A stretch of DNA of 64,000 nucleotides from Palsa-601 sp963801185 (GCA_963801185.1 CAWDDW010000001.1:310001-374000); one strand, 5' to 3'. Counted from the stretch's first letter, positions 46,845-56,345 are shown. Notes: generated by a model not told the origin, from the letters alone. Translations and numbers: made by a program.

Positions 46845-49052
46845 GTGTACCGACCCGGCTCCGGTCTCAGGCTCGCGATTAGCGTTCGAAAGGTGGGACC
46901 TGACGGCTCGAGCGATGGGACCACGCCCTTTGCGATCTCCGCCCGGCGCGTTGCCCAAGGTGCAGACCACCACGAGGAAGCGAGGGCGCTCGTCGCCCAG
47001 ATGACCCTCGAAGAGCGGCTCGACTGCCTCGACGGCGACACCGACTTCTGGCCCGGGCTGGTCGACATGGTCTCCGGTGGGGTAAAAGACCACCCCTGGC
47101 CTGCGGCTGTCGTCGAGCGCCTCGGAGTCCCGGGCATCCAGTTCGTCGACGGCCCCCGTGGCTGCACCGTCGGCCCATCCACCTGTTTCCCCGTCTCCAT
47201 GGCTCGCGGTGCGACCTTCGATCCCGACCTCGAGGAGCGCATCGGCGCCGCCATCGGTGAGGAGCTTAGAGCCGTCGGCGCCACCTACACCGGTGCCGTC
47301 TGCATGAACCTGTTGCGCCACCCAGGGTGGGGACGAGCACAAGAGACCTACGGCGAAGATCCCCTCCACGTCGGGGAGATGGCAGCCGCGCTCACACGCG
47401 GGTTGCAACGTCATGTCATGGCATGCATGAAGCATTTCGCCTTGAACAGCATCGAAGAGGCGCGATTCCGCATCGACGTGACAGTAGGGGAGCGGGCGCT
47501 GCACGAGGTCTACCTGCCGCACTTCCGGCGGGTCGCGAGCGAGGGCGTGGCGTCCACGATGTCGGCCTACAACTCGGTCAACGGCCACTGGTGCGGGGAG
47601 AACCGAGTCCTGCTCACCGACATCCTCCGGGTCGAGTGGGGTTGGGACGGCTTCGTCACATCCGACTTCATCGCCGGGTTGCACGACCCCGTCCTGTCGG
47701 TCACAGCCGGCCTCGACATCGAGATGCCGTTCCGCCAGCAACGCGCTCAGCACCTGAAGAGCGCACTCGAGGCCGGAAAACTGAGCGAGGCGGACATCGA
47801 TGCCCGGGTAGAGGACACAGTCGCTACTCTGCTGCGCTTTGCGAGGATCTTCGAGCAGGCGCCGGAGCGATCGGTTCTCGCTTCCCGAGAGCACCGTTCC
47901 CTTGCGTGCGAAGCGGCCGCCAAATCGATGGTGCTGCTGCGCAACGACGGAGGGCTCCTCCCGCTCGACCCCGGCGCGACAGCGCGCATCGCGGTGCTGG
48001 GTCGCCTCGCTGCCGTCGCGAATCTCGGCGACGGCGGGTCGAGTGACGTTCACCCTCCCTCTGTCGTCACGCTTCTCGAGGGGATCACCGGAGCCTTTCC
48101 TCACGCCGACGTCGTGCACAGCGACGACGATGCCACGGTCGCCACCGGGGCCGACCTCGCTGTCGTCGTGGTCGGCTTCACGAAGGCCGACGAGGGCGAG
48201 TTCATCGACAGCTCGGCGAGCGCTGCCATTGCGACCTTGTTCCCGCCTGCCCCCGAGGCGCCGATCGCTCCACCCCGCGGTGGGAGGCGGGCGCAATCCG
48301 AGGGCTTCTCGCCGGGCGGCGACCGCCGTTCCCTCCGGCTCCACGCCGAAGACGAAGCACTGATAGCTGCCACCCTCGCCGCCTGCACCCGTACGGTCGT
48401 CACGGTCATGGGCGGGTCTGCCACCGTCATGCCCTGGCTCGATGCGGTCCCGGCGGCGCTGGTGGTCTGGTACCCCGGCATGCAAGGTGGGAGCGCACTC
48501 GGAGACGTGCTCAGCGGTCTCTCGGAGCCAGGCGGTCGGTTGCCGTTCGCCATCCCCCGTGACGAGTCGCACCTCGTCCCGTTCGATCCTGACGCCGAGA
48601 CCGCAACGTACGACCTGTTCCATGGCCAGTGGAAGCTCGATCGAGACGGCGTCGAAGCGCACAGGCCTTTCGGCTTCGGCCTCGGGTACGCGACGTTCGA
48701 GATTCTTGAGGCCGAGTTTGCGGAGGCGCCGGCGCGCTCACAGTGGACCGGAACGCTCGAGGTGGCCGTAGCGAACACCAGTGGGAGGAGTGGCGCGACG
48801 GTCGTGCAGGTCTACGGATCTCTGCCCGAGTCGCTCTACGAGCGCCCCGAGCGCCGGCTCGTCGGCTTCCGCCGCGTCGAGATGGCGGCGGGGGAGCTGA
48901 GCTCGGTCCGGGTTCCCTACGACCTCGCCTCCCTCGCCGTGCGTGAGAACGGGAGCTGGGTCCGTGAGCCCGGGACGTGGCGGCTCACCGTCGGCCAGCA
49001 CGCCCACGACCCTGCCGTCTCGATCGACATGCGTCTCGACGGCTCTCCGTGA
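46845..49052 (+). CDS. Glycoside hydrolase family 3 (beta-glucosidase-like)
   Basis: A 735-residue GH3 enzyme: N-terminal TIM barrel (VDGPRGCTVGPS, YGEDPLHVGEMA, CMKHFALNSIE), nucleophile Asp274 in TSDFIAGLHD, then the alpha/beta sandwich (KSMVLLRNDGGLLPL) and a C-terminal fibronectin-III-like domain (RPFGFGLGYATFEI). No signal peptide, so probably intracellular hydrolysis of oligosaccharides or glucosides. GTG 46845 is the longest start; the conserved region begins near MTLEERL, about 50 residues in. Confidence 0.87.
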   Translation: MYRPGSGLRLAISVRKVGPDGSSDGTTPFAISARRVAQGADHHEEARALVAQMTLEERLDCLDGDTDFWPGLVDMVSGGVKDHPWPAAVVERLGVPGIQFVDGPRGCTVGPSTCFPVSMARGATFDPDLEERIGAAIGEELRAVGATYTGAVCMNLLRHPGWGRAQETYGEDPLHVGEMAAALTRGLQRHVMACMKHFALNSIEEARFRIDVTVGERALHEVYLPHFRRVASEGVASTMSAYNSVNGHWCGENRVLLTDILRVEWGWDGFVTSDFIAGLHDPVLSVTAGLDIEMPFRQQRAQHLKSALEAGKLSEADIDARVEDTVATLLRFARIFEQAPERSVLASREHRSLACEAAAKSMVLLRNDGGLLPLDPGATARIAVLGRLAAVANLGDGGSSDVHPPSVVTLLEGITGAFPHADVVHSDDDATVATGADLAVVVVGFTKADEGEFIDSSASAAIATLFPPAPEAPIAPPRGGRRAQSEGFSPGGDRRSLRLHAEDEALIAATLAACTRTVVTVMGGSATVMPWLDAVPAALVVWYPGMQGGSALGDVLSGLSEPGGRLPFAIPRDESHLVPFDPDAETATYDLFHGQWKLDRDGVEAHRPFGFGLGYATFEILEAEFAEAPARSQWTGTLEVAVANTSGRSGATVVQVYGSLPESLYERPERRLVGFRRVEMAAGELSSVRVPYDLASLAVRENGSWVREPGTWRLTVGQHAHDPAVSIDMRLDGSP

Positions 49053-49102
49053 TACGCCGTCGGGCGTCAGCTCATCAAAGGCATCGGCAGCGTTCGTAAC
49101 TC

Positions 49103-49840
49103 ATGCATGTCGCCGCCGCCGGCCTCGCAACGCTGCTCGCCGTCGTGCTCGTCGCCGTCCAGCCGCTCCTAGGGCGGCGCCGCTACCGAAGGCTCGTGGA
49201 GCGGGTCAAGACTGACCCGAAGGCTCGTGAACGTCACTACCTCCACGGCATCGTGGGCGAATGGAGCTACGTCGCAGTGGTCGTCATCATCGGGGCCGTG
49301 TCTGGACGCGGCGCAACCTCGATCCGCCTGACGCTGCGCACCCACGGCGCCGGTGCCGCGACGATCGCGATCGAGACCGTCGTCTTGGCCGCAGTGGCCC
49401 TCGGCGCGACCACGTTCTTCATCCGGAGGGCAGGCCCGAGTGTGATCGGGCAGGTTCGGCGGCAAGCCAAGGGTTTCTTGGAGTTGCTGCCGCGCACAAG
49501 AGAAGAAAAGGTGTTGTTCGCCGGGATGGCGCTGACGGCCGGGATCTGCGAAGAGATCCTCTACCGGGGCTTCGGCATCGCCTACCTCGAGTGGCTCTTG
49601 CCGGGCGCGAGCCGCACGACGATCATCCTCGTCATCGCGGTCTCCTTCGGGATCGTCCATCTCTACCAAGGCCCTCGCAACATCGTCCTCACCGGAGCAA
49701 TCGGCGGCCTCCTCGCGTGGATCACGCTCTCGACCGGCACCCTCGTTCCGGCCATCGTCATCCACGTTCTGGTCGATCTCCGCGTCGTGGCGCTCCCCGC
49801 TTCTGTAGCGGAGCCGTCGCCGACGGCCGGCTCGCCGTAA
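49103..49840 (+). CDS. CPBP family intramembrane metalloprotease
   Basis: A 245-residue membrane protein with the CPBP (Abi/CAAX protease) motifs: EEILYRGF near residue 149, FGIVHLYQG near 186 and HVLVDLR near 225, which supply the Glu and His residues for metal-dependent intramembrane proteolysis. About six to seven hydrophobic segments. ATG 49103. It lies 41 bp upstream of the diguanylate cyclase gene. The substrate is unknown. Confidence 0.85.
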   Translation: MHVAAAGLATLLAVVLVAVQPLLGRRRYRRLVERVKTDPKARERHYLHGIVGEWSYVAVVVIIGAVSGRGATSIRLTLRTHGAGAATIAIETVVLAAVALGATTFFIRRAGPSVIGQVRRQAKGFLELLPRTREEKVLFAGMALTAGICEEILYRGFGIAYLEWLLPGASRTTIILVIAVSFGIVHLYQGPRNIVLTGAIGGLLAWITLSTGTLVPAIVIHVLVDLRVVALPASVAEPSPTAGSP

Positions 49841-49881
49841 ACAGTGACCAACTACCATCTCGCGCAGCGAGAGGGGCATCC

Positions 49882-52117
49882 ATGGCCGATCCAACGGACA
49901 GCGACTGGTCGTCGCGGATCAGTCGCCGGGCGTTGTTCGCCGCTCTCCAGCACGTCGACGAGGTCGTCATCGCAGTCGAGCTCGACGGCACGATCTCGTT
50001 CGCCAGCCCGTCTGTTCGGGCCCTGCTCGGGTGGGATGCCGATGACTTCGTCGGGCGCAACCTGACAGATTTCTTCGTGCCGGAAGCCCGCACCGAGATC
50101 CTCAGCAGCTTGCTTCGGTGGTCGGATAGGGGCGGGGAGATCGAGGGCGAGCCGGTCCGGATCCTCACCTCGTTCGGCACGTGGACGATGGTTCACTACG
50201 ACGTGATCACGGGTCCGGACGTCGCCGAGCTCGGAGTCGCCGTGATGACGCTCCGCTCGGTCGACCTGTCGCACCGGGAGCGCATCGAGCTGTTGAACCG
50301 GCTGAGCAACGAGACCCGGATCCTGCGGGTGGCGTCGGCGTTCCTCGGCGTGGGAGTCGACGACTTCGACTCCGGCCTCACCGCGGCGGTGCTCGAGATT
50401 GCTGGCCTCACGTGGGTCACCAGGGTCTCGGCGTGGCACCTCGTGCACGACGCCGTCGTGCGCCGCGGTCTTTGGGAGGCCGGGGACGGCGCGCCGTCGA
50501 CGCCGCTCCCCGCAGCGCTGCCCCTCTCGTCGGTTGGCTCTCTCGTCAACCTTGCCGAGGTCCATCTCCGCACTCCGGCCGAGATCGAGCAGGGCTGGCC
50601 CACGGTCGCTCGAGAGTTGATCGGTGGGGGAGTGAGGGGGTTGCTGGCGGTGCCGACGGTGCTAGCGGGAAGCTTTGCCGGCTTCGTCATGATCGAGCAC
50701 ACCTTCGACGACGCGAAGTTCGACTCGACTCACTTCGCGACTCTGCGGTCCGCCGCTGCGATCTTCGCCGACGCGTTCGCTCGCAACGACGCCGAGCGCA
50801 AGCTCGCCGTTCGCGCGCGTACCGACTCCCTCACAGGCCTTCCCAATCGATGGACGTTCCAGTACGCGCTCGAGGAGTCGCTCGGCAACGTCGCGTTGGG
50901 CGCAACGCCTGGAGTCACAGTGGCGCTGATCGACCTCGACCGCTTCAAGAGAGTCAACGACTCGCTCGGCCACGACGCCGGCGATCGCCTATTGATGGAT
51001 GTCGCAGAACGCCTGGAGACAGCCGCAGGCGCGGGCGGCTCGCGAGACACGGTGGCCCGCCTTGGTGGAGACGAATTCCTCGTTCTGCTTGCACGATGCG
51101 GGAGCGACGACGAAGCGATGAGTCGGATCGAGCGCATCATCGAAGCCCTCGTTCCCCCTTTTCATGTGGACAGCCAGCCCATCCAGCTGACCGCGAGCGT
51201 CGGAGTGGCACGGGTCGACCACGAGGGCTCGAACGCCGTCGAGCTCTTGAGGCGGGCAGACCTCGCCATGTACCAGGCCAAGCGCACGGGCGGGAACCGC
51301 ATCGCCACCGAGGACCCGAAAGCTCGCGTCCGAGTCGCTCAGCGACTGCACGAGGAGGGTGAACTGCGTGCCGCGATCACCGGGGGAGGGCTTGTCACCT
51401 ACCTGCAGGGCGAGTGGGATATGGGGACGGGCCGCCTAATTGGTGCCGAAGCACTGGCACGATGGGTCCACCCGGACAAGGGCCTCGTGGCGGCTGACAC
51501 CTTCATCCCCATGGCAGAGGAGTCCGACCTCATCGTCTCGCTCGGCGAGCACGTGCTGCAGTCCTCCTGCGAAGAAGCAGCTCGGTGGCGTCGTGACGGG
51601 TTCGAGCAGGACTTCTTGCTCAGAGTGAACTTGTCTGCCCGCCAGCTCCGCCAGCCCGGGCTGGTCGACCACATCTCGGAGGTGTTGCGCTCATCGGGCC
51701 TGCCGGCGTCCGAGCTTCTGTCTCGAGCTGACAGAGAGCGCGCTGCTCGTCGACCCACCTGCTGCTGCGCGGATCCTCGATCGGATAAGGGCCCTCGGCT
51801 GCGGGCTCGGCATCGACGACTTCGGGACCGGCTACTCGTCGATGCTGTACCTGAAGAACCTGCCGCTAACCGGGATCAAGATCGATCGGACTTTCGTCGC
51901 CGGCCTACCGGGCGACAAGACCGACCGGGCAATCGTGGCTTGCGTGGTCCAGCTGGCGGAGTCGCTAGGGGTCACGCTCACCGCCGAGGGCGTCGAGACC
52001 GAGGCGCAACGACAGGCGTTGTTGGATCTGGGTTGCCGATGCGCGCAGGGGGACCTGCTGTCGGCGCCCGAGCCGATGGAGAGCTTCGCTCGGAGGCTGT
52101 TGGGGGCGGCGCCGTAG
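49882..52117 (+). CDS. PAS-GAF-GGDEF-EAL cyclic-di-GMP protein, one frameshift
   Basis: About 744 residues when repaired: PAS at about 20-120 (AVELDGTISFASPSVRALLGW), GAF at about 150-305, GGDEF at about 315-480 with intact LGGDEF near 395, and EAL with AEALARW, NLSARQL and, after an extra C near 51717, DDFGTGYSS, IKIDRTF and AEGVETEAQ. Both active sites look intact. The RxxD inhibitory site before GGDEF is not seen. ATG 49882; the longer open frame upstream is noise over the protease gene. Confidence 0.83.
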
Positions 52118-52267
52118 GACGACTTGCCCGCTCGGCGCTTCGGGCACTCCCCGGTGCGATCGTCACGGTGAACGGCCTCGGGCGCCTGGGGGAGATCCGG
52201 ACTTCGAGCAGAGAGTCTCGCCTGGCTGTGCGAAGCGCACTGAACGAGCCGGTGCTGAGACCTCAGG

Positions 52268-53822
52268 TCACAGCAACCTGGTGGCGTGCCCGGCCCAGTA
52301 CTGGTCCCTCAGGAGCCGCTTGTAGAGCTTGCCCGTGGGCAAGCGGGGCAGTTCCTCGAGGAAGTCGACGGACCGCGGGCACTTGAAGTGGGCCTGGTGC
52401 TCCCGGCAGAACGCGATGAGCTCCCGCTCGAAGCTCGGGCCCTGCCTCGACACCCGGCATTGGCTGGACGATCGCCTTCACGACCTCGCCGAGGTCCTCG
52501 TCGGGCACACCGATAACAGCTGCGTCCATCACCTTCGGGTGGGTCACAAGGAGGTTCTCGGTCTCTTGCGGGTAGATGTTCACGCCTCCGGAGATGATCA
52601 TGTAGCTCTTCCGGTCAGTGAGGAAGAGGTAGCCCTCGTCATCCAGGTAGCCGACGTCGCCAACAGTGCTCGTGTCCCCGGCTTCATTGCGTGATTCCGC
52701 AGTCTTTGCGGGATCATTGAAATATTCGAAGTTCGTCGCACCTTTGAACCAGACCGTGCCGGGCTCGCCCCTCGGGCACTCGTTGCCGAGGTCGTCGAGG
52801 ATCAGTACCTCGCCGACGACGGCTCGACCGACTGTGCCCTTGTGGGCCATCCAGTCCTCGGAGTCGGTGAACGTGAACCCGTTGGCCTCCGTAGCGGCGT
52901 AGTACTCGATGAGAACAGGGCCCCACCACTCGATCATCTGCTGCTTGACCGGGACCGGGCAGGGGGCAGCGGCGTGGATGATCACTTCGAGTGAGGAGAC
53001 GTCGGCGCTCGACCTCACCTCGTCGGGCAACTTCAACAGCCGCGAGAACATCGTCGGCACCATCTGGGAGTGGGTTACGCGATGACGACCGACAAGGTCG
53101 AGGAACTGGGCAGGGTCGAAGTGCTCCATCACGACCACCGTCGCACCGAGGCGCAGCGCCAACGACACACTCGCCTGCGGAGCCGAGTGATACAGGGGAG
53201 CGGGGGAGAGGTATGTCATGCCTTCGCGGAGGCGCCACAGGAACTTGAGGCCTTCGAGCACAGGCAAGTTCCCGCCCGGCTCGAGTTCAGGCAAGGGCCG
53301 GAAGATGCCCTTCGGCCGTCCGGTCGTGCCAGACGAGTACAGCATCGCCGCCCCTAACTGTTCGTCGGCGATCGGATCGGTGGGATGGCCGCTGATGGCG
53401 GTGTCCCAGTCCTCGAAGGGCCCTTCCGGAGCGGTGCCGGCATCGAGCATCAACCACCGTTCGACCTTCGGGCAGAGCGCCGGGAGCTGCGATGCGACGT
53501 CGGCTTTGGCAGTCGTCGTCATGACGACGCGCGACTGCGAGTCGTTGATGATGTACGCCACTTCCTCGGCCGAGAGATACGAGTTCACGCAAGTGAAGTA
53601 GAGACCGCACCGCTCGGCGCCGCCCTCTGAGATCAGCATCCGATGGTCGTTGGTCATGAAGATGGCTGCATGATCGGCTCGGCGGAGCCCGGTGTCCCGC
53701 AGGAGATGGGCCACCTGGTTTGCAGCTGCTTCGTACTCGGCGAAGCTCACGACCTGGCCTCCCGAGGCCATCACGATCGCAGGCTTGTCAGGAGTCTCTC
53801 GAGCGTGTTGTGCGGCGTACAT
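52268..53822 (-). CDS. Fatty acyl-CoA synthetase (AMP-binding), C-terminal frameshift
   Basis: An ANL-superfamily ligase of about 518 residues. YSSGTTGRPKG is the ATP loop, YYAATEANG and GYLDDEGYLFLTDRKSYMIISGGVNIYP are the later core motifs. An extra base near 52452 shifts the last 60 codons; the correct frame continues SFERELIAFCREHQAHFKCP and the catalytic Lys block LPTGKLYKR, ending at 52268. ATG 53822 (MYAAQHARETPDKPAIVM) matches family N termini. Acyl chain specificity unknown. Confidence 0.85.
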
Positions 53823-54032
53823 GGGCGAACGGTAGTCCGCAGTAGGCGAGATGCGCTCGACCTCTCTCGAGTCATCCTCCTGTGGGCGGCGCCGCCGACT
53901 TCCAACGGTCGCACGGCTGAGCCGGAGGATCCGCGAGTCCGACGGTGCCGGGTCGTACCCTGGTGAGGTGCCTCTCCACCGCTGAGCCGCCTGGCCCGGC
54001 GTCTCCAAACGAACAGTTCGGAGGCAACGCAA

Positions 54033-54206
54033 ATGATGAATCAACCGATCGAGTACAAGGTCGCCGAGTATCCCCTCGGCCAGCCCGAGGCTTTGTTGGA
54101 AGTGCTGACAGCGAACAGCCGCCTTGGTTGGGAGTTCGCGAACCTTCTCGCCGCCGAGGACGACCGAATCGGGAGGGTCCTCCTCATGAGCTGGGCGCCG
54201 AGTTAG
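54033..54206 (+). CDS. Small DUF4177-like protein (57 aa)
   Basis: ATG 54033 (or 54036) has GGAGG eight bases upstream and opens a 57-codon frame beginning MMNQPIEYKVAEYPLG and containing LGWEFANLLAAEDDRIGRVLLM. A Y-K-V start with a G-W-E-F block is the look of DUF4177-type proteins. Strong ribosome-binding site and amphipathic composition support a real gene. It is convergent with the nucleotidyltransferase gene. Confidence 0.6.
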   Translation: MMNQPIEYKVAEYPLGQPEALLEVLTANSRLGWEFANLLAAEDDRIGRVLLMSWAPS

Positions 54207-54267
54207 GCCAACCGGCGACGAAGGGCGGGCGGTCCAGCCTGCTCGTGATGGGACGTGCAGCCAGTAG

Positions 54268-54795
54268 TCAGTTCGGAGGTGCCCCACCCCGGTCTTGTGC
54301 TGGCCGCTCAGGATGGTCGCGTTCGTCTCGAACTGCACCGAGAACCTCTAGTTCGATTCGGTCCTTCGGTCTTCCCGTGGCCCGCTTCATGCGGATGAGG
54401 TCGTCGAGATCGCAAACCAAGACGCTCAGACCGCTCCCGAGATCGAACAAGATCGCGTTTACAGCAAGTTCCTGGAAGTTGTTGATACCAGCCGGCAGGC
54501 CGAGAATGTCGAGAGGGCCGAGATTCGTGGAGAGCGTGAAGTTCTGGCCAGCGGCGATGGCGGCGGCGTCAAGTTGAAAGGAGACATCGTCGTCGACTCC
54601 CCGAAGACGCGCGTGGAGTTCGCTAAGTGCGCCAGCCAGGCGCTCCAGATTGGCGGGGTCACGGTCGTAGCAGATGTCGACGTCGGTCGTCATCGTCGGC
54701 GAACCCCACAGGCGACCGGCGACCCCGCCGATGAGCACGAACCGGACACCGTGGCGCTGCAGGGTTGCGAGTGCCCCGAGAGGGTCGAACGCCAC
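54268..54795 (-). CDS. Nucleotidyltransferase-fold protein (AbiEii/MNT-like)
   Basis: A 175-residue protein. FVLIGGVAGRLWGSPTMTTDVDICYD carries the GG...DxD signature of the DNA polymerase beta nucleotidyltransferase superfamily, in the arrangement of AbiEii-type toxins and related proteins. A later DLDDLIRMKRATGRPKDRIELEVL segment resembles the AbiEii C-terminal helix. Its ATG at 54795 abuts the XRE gene stop at 54796, a toxin-antitoxin-like order. The native C terminus may be shorter than the frame. Confidence 0.72.
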   Translation of the reverse strand: MAFDPLGALATLQRHGVRFVLIGGVAGRLWGSPTMTTDVDICYDRDPANLERLAGALSELHARLRGVDDDVSFQLDAAAIAAGQNFTLSTNLGPLDILGLPAGINNFQELAVNAILFDLGSGLSVLVCDLDDLIRMKRATGRPKDRIELEVLGAVRDERDHPERPAQDRGGAPPN

Positions 54796-55113
54796 TTAGC
54801 CGATCCGAGCAGCCCGGCCGAGAAGATCCGAAAGCAGCGCGTCGTCGGCCAGGGTGGCCGCTCGCTGTGCTGGCGTGAGAGCAAGGAGTTCCCGGATCTG
54901 CGTCCGGTCGATGCCCAGACCGGCGCGCGGGAGCGTCTCCATCGTCTCACCGCATGCCTCGAGCAGCCGTTCCAGAGTGTCAACGCGCGGGTTGTCTCTC
55001 CCGCTCTCGATCCTGGCGATGGTCGGCTGGGCGATGCCGGTCCGAGCTGCGAGCTTGCGTTGCGACATGCCAGCTCGGCGTCGAGCATTCCGCACAGAGC
55101 GCGCAACGTTCAT
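54796..55113 (-). CDS. XRE family helix-turn-helix regulator
   Basis: A 105-residue protein with a classical HTH_3 domain at about 6-60: RRRAGMSQRKLAARTGIAQPTIARIESGRDNPRVDTL. The C-terminal half (QIRELLALTPAQRAATLADD) is helical. ATG 55113 follows GAGGTT. First gene of a two-gene unit with the nucleotidyltransferase; probably antitoxin/autorepressor, with a symmetrical site just upstream. Confidence 0.82.
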   Translation of the reverse strand: MNVARSVRNARRRAGMSQRKLAARTGIAQPTIARIESGRDNPRVDTLERLLEACGETMETLPRAGLGIDRTQIRELLALTPAQRAATLADDALLSDLLGRAARIG

Positions 55114-55120
55114 AACCTCA

Positions 55121-55140
55121 TGATAGCGACTTCACTATCA
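55121..55140. promoter_or_regulatory. Candidate operator of the XRE/nucleotidyltransferase pair
   Basis: TGATAG and CTATCA form a perfect inverted repeat with an 8-nt spacer, seven bases upstream of the XRE start, where promoter and leader should lie. Position and symmetry fit autoregulation by the XRE protein. Confidence 0.45.
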
Positions 55141-55426
55141 AATGCGGATCCCTACGGAACGTCCCAGACGCCGGAGAAGCTCAAACGACCGTCTTGCACT
55201 GTCCTCGTGAGCGTCCATTCAGGTATCGCCGGATCCGACCTCGCTATGTCGCTCCGGGCCGAGGTGCGTAGACAGACGACGAGACTGGTCGATGTTGGAC
55301 CGGGCGGGGAGGACCGCGAGGTCGCAGCACTCTGCGACCTGTGGACACCAATACTACATAACGGACATTATCGGCGCTGGCTCGATCAGCCAGGTGCCGC
55401 GGTTGAACACTCTTCGCAAGACAACC
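55141..55426. other. Non-coding stretch, AT-richer than surroundings, with a dif-like core
   Basis: No convincing gene on either strand. It contains the dif-like sequence described separately and lies between the TA-like pair and the zinc-motif gene. Confidence 0.5.
55350..55377 (-). other. dif-like XerCD recombination site (candidate)
   Basis: Read on the minus strand, CCGATAAT, five bases, then TTATGT (core 55356-55374). These match the XerC and XerD arm cores of the actinobacterial dif consensus as I remember it; outer bases match less well. If real it marks the chromosome terminus or the attachment site of an XerCD-using element. No recombinase gene is in the window. Confidence 0.35.
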
Positions 55427-55774
55427 TCAGGCACTCGGCTCGATCTCGCCGCCTCTCAGACGGTTCGCAGCGGCATAGAGATGTCGGAACGCGTCGCGAT
55501 ACGCACCAGCTGCTGGTTTGCCCGCGAGGTCCTGATCGACGTCCTCGAGAGCGGCCGTCAGTTGATAGAGCCTGTCTTGCAGCGACCGCCACTGGGCGAT
55601 CGAGATCGGCATCTCACCGGTTGCAAGGATGCCCGCCGCCTGTCGCCGACGCAGCTCGTAGGCCCGCTGACGACACGCTTTGCGGCAGTACTCCCGTGGT
55701 CGTCCTCTTCCGAGTGCGGGTGCCATTTCGCGCCCGCACCAGCGGCACGACTGAGTCTCGCTTAATTTCGTCAC
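55427..55774 (-). CDS. Small zinc-motif protein of unknown function
   Basis: A 115-residue protein. CRWCGRE, then YCRKACRQRAYELRRR, gives a C-x2-C...C-x3-C pattern suited to one zinc, followed by a basic helix; the remainder is helical (QDRLYQLTAALEDVDQDLAG). The look is that of a small nucleic-acid-binding protein. I recognise the N-terminal style from actinobacterial hypotheticals, but not a named family. Confidence 0.6.
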   Translation of the reverse strand: MTKLSETQSCRWCGREMAPALGRGRPREYCRKACRQRAYELRRRQAAGILATGEMPISIAQWRSLQDRLYQLTAALEDVDQDLAGKPAAGAYRDAFRHLYAAANRLRGGEIEPSA

Positions 55775-55824
55775 TAGACGTAATTGTAGGAGCTAGCGAG
55801 GTAATCCAGCACGGCACAGGCGGT

Positions 55825-56127
55825 TCACCTCTCTGTCGCTGTTAGGCCACTGTTAGGTTCGTCGTCCCATGGAGCGCCCGCAAGAACTCGCTCGATCCAC
55901 TCCCCTACAACTGCGACAGGCTCACGGCGTAGGAAGAACAGCCTGACGCGGGCGTCAGTCACCGACCGCTCGTCGTCAACGAGCCCAGTCGCGAGAAGGA
56001 GCCTCAGGTGCCGGCTCATAACCGGAGCGGCAACGCCTGCAGCATCAGCCAACGCGCCGGCACGTTGAGCTCCGGAGCCAAGCAATTCGATCACTCTTCG
56101 ACGCGTCGGATCGGCCAGTGCTTGCAA
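55825..56127 (-). CDS. ArsR/SmtB-type winged-helix regulator
   Basis: A 100-residue HTH protein: ALADPTRRRVIELLGSGAQRAGALADAAGVAAPVMSRHLRLLLATGLV is the ArsR fold and SRHLRLL the recognition helix. No ArsR-type metal-binding Cys motif is present, so it may sense something other than soft metals. Only a TTG at 56127 is available as start before an in-frame stop; codons upstream of it look homologous too (DEYLQALADP), so the start is uncertain. A strong promoter lies just upstream. Confidence 0.72.
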   Translation of the reverse strand: MQALADPTRRRVIELLGSGAQRAGALADAAGVAAPVMSRHLRLLLATGLVDDERSVTDARVRLFFLRREPVAVVGEWIERVLAGAPWDDEPNSGLTATER

Positions 56128-56165
56128 GTATTCGTCAAGAGCGGAAAGGGCGGCTATCTAGACAA

Positions 56166-56194
56166 TCATTACGCAATAAAGGAACTATTGTCAA
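56166..56194 (-). promoter_or_regulatory. Sigma-70-type promoter with embedded palindrome for the ArsR-type gene
   Basis: On the minus strand, TTGACA (56189-56194), 17-bp spacer, TAATGA (56166-56171). Within it CAATA...TATTG (56174-56190, 7-nt spacer) is a symmetrical repressor-size site overlapping the spacer and the edge of the -35. This suggests autoregulation and could also influence the divergent kdp operon about 150 bp away. Confidence 0.55.
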
Positions 56195-56345
56195 GCAGTC
56201 CCACCTTCGCGTCACCGGTTCAACCCTGGTTACTCCAGCCCTTCTCCCCCACGCCTGCCCGCGCCGGGCGCTTGTTGACGAAGTGTTGACGGCGCGCCCG
56301 CCAAATTGACGTCCTGATGACGAGCGACCGCCGCAAGCTGTCTGC

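Noticed and set aside
46650..48662. 670-codon minus-strand frame opposite the GH3 gene
   Set aside because: High-GC antisense open frame with no domain; the plus-strand GH3 has full catalytic motifs.
49261..52386. 1041-codon open frame covering the GGDEF-EAL gene
   Set aside because: Its N-terminal third is Arg/His-rich shadow of the CPBP protease gene; the true start with ribosome-binding site is 49882.
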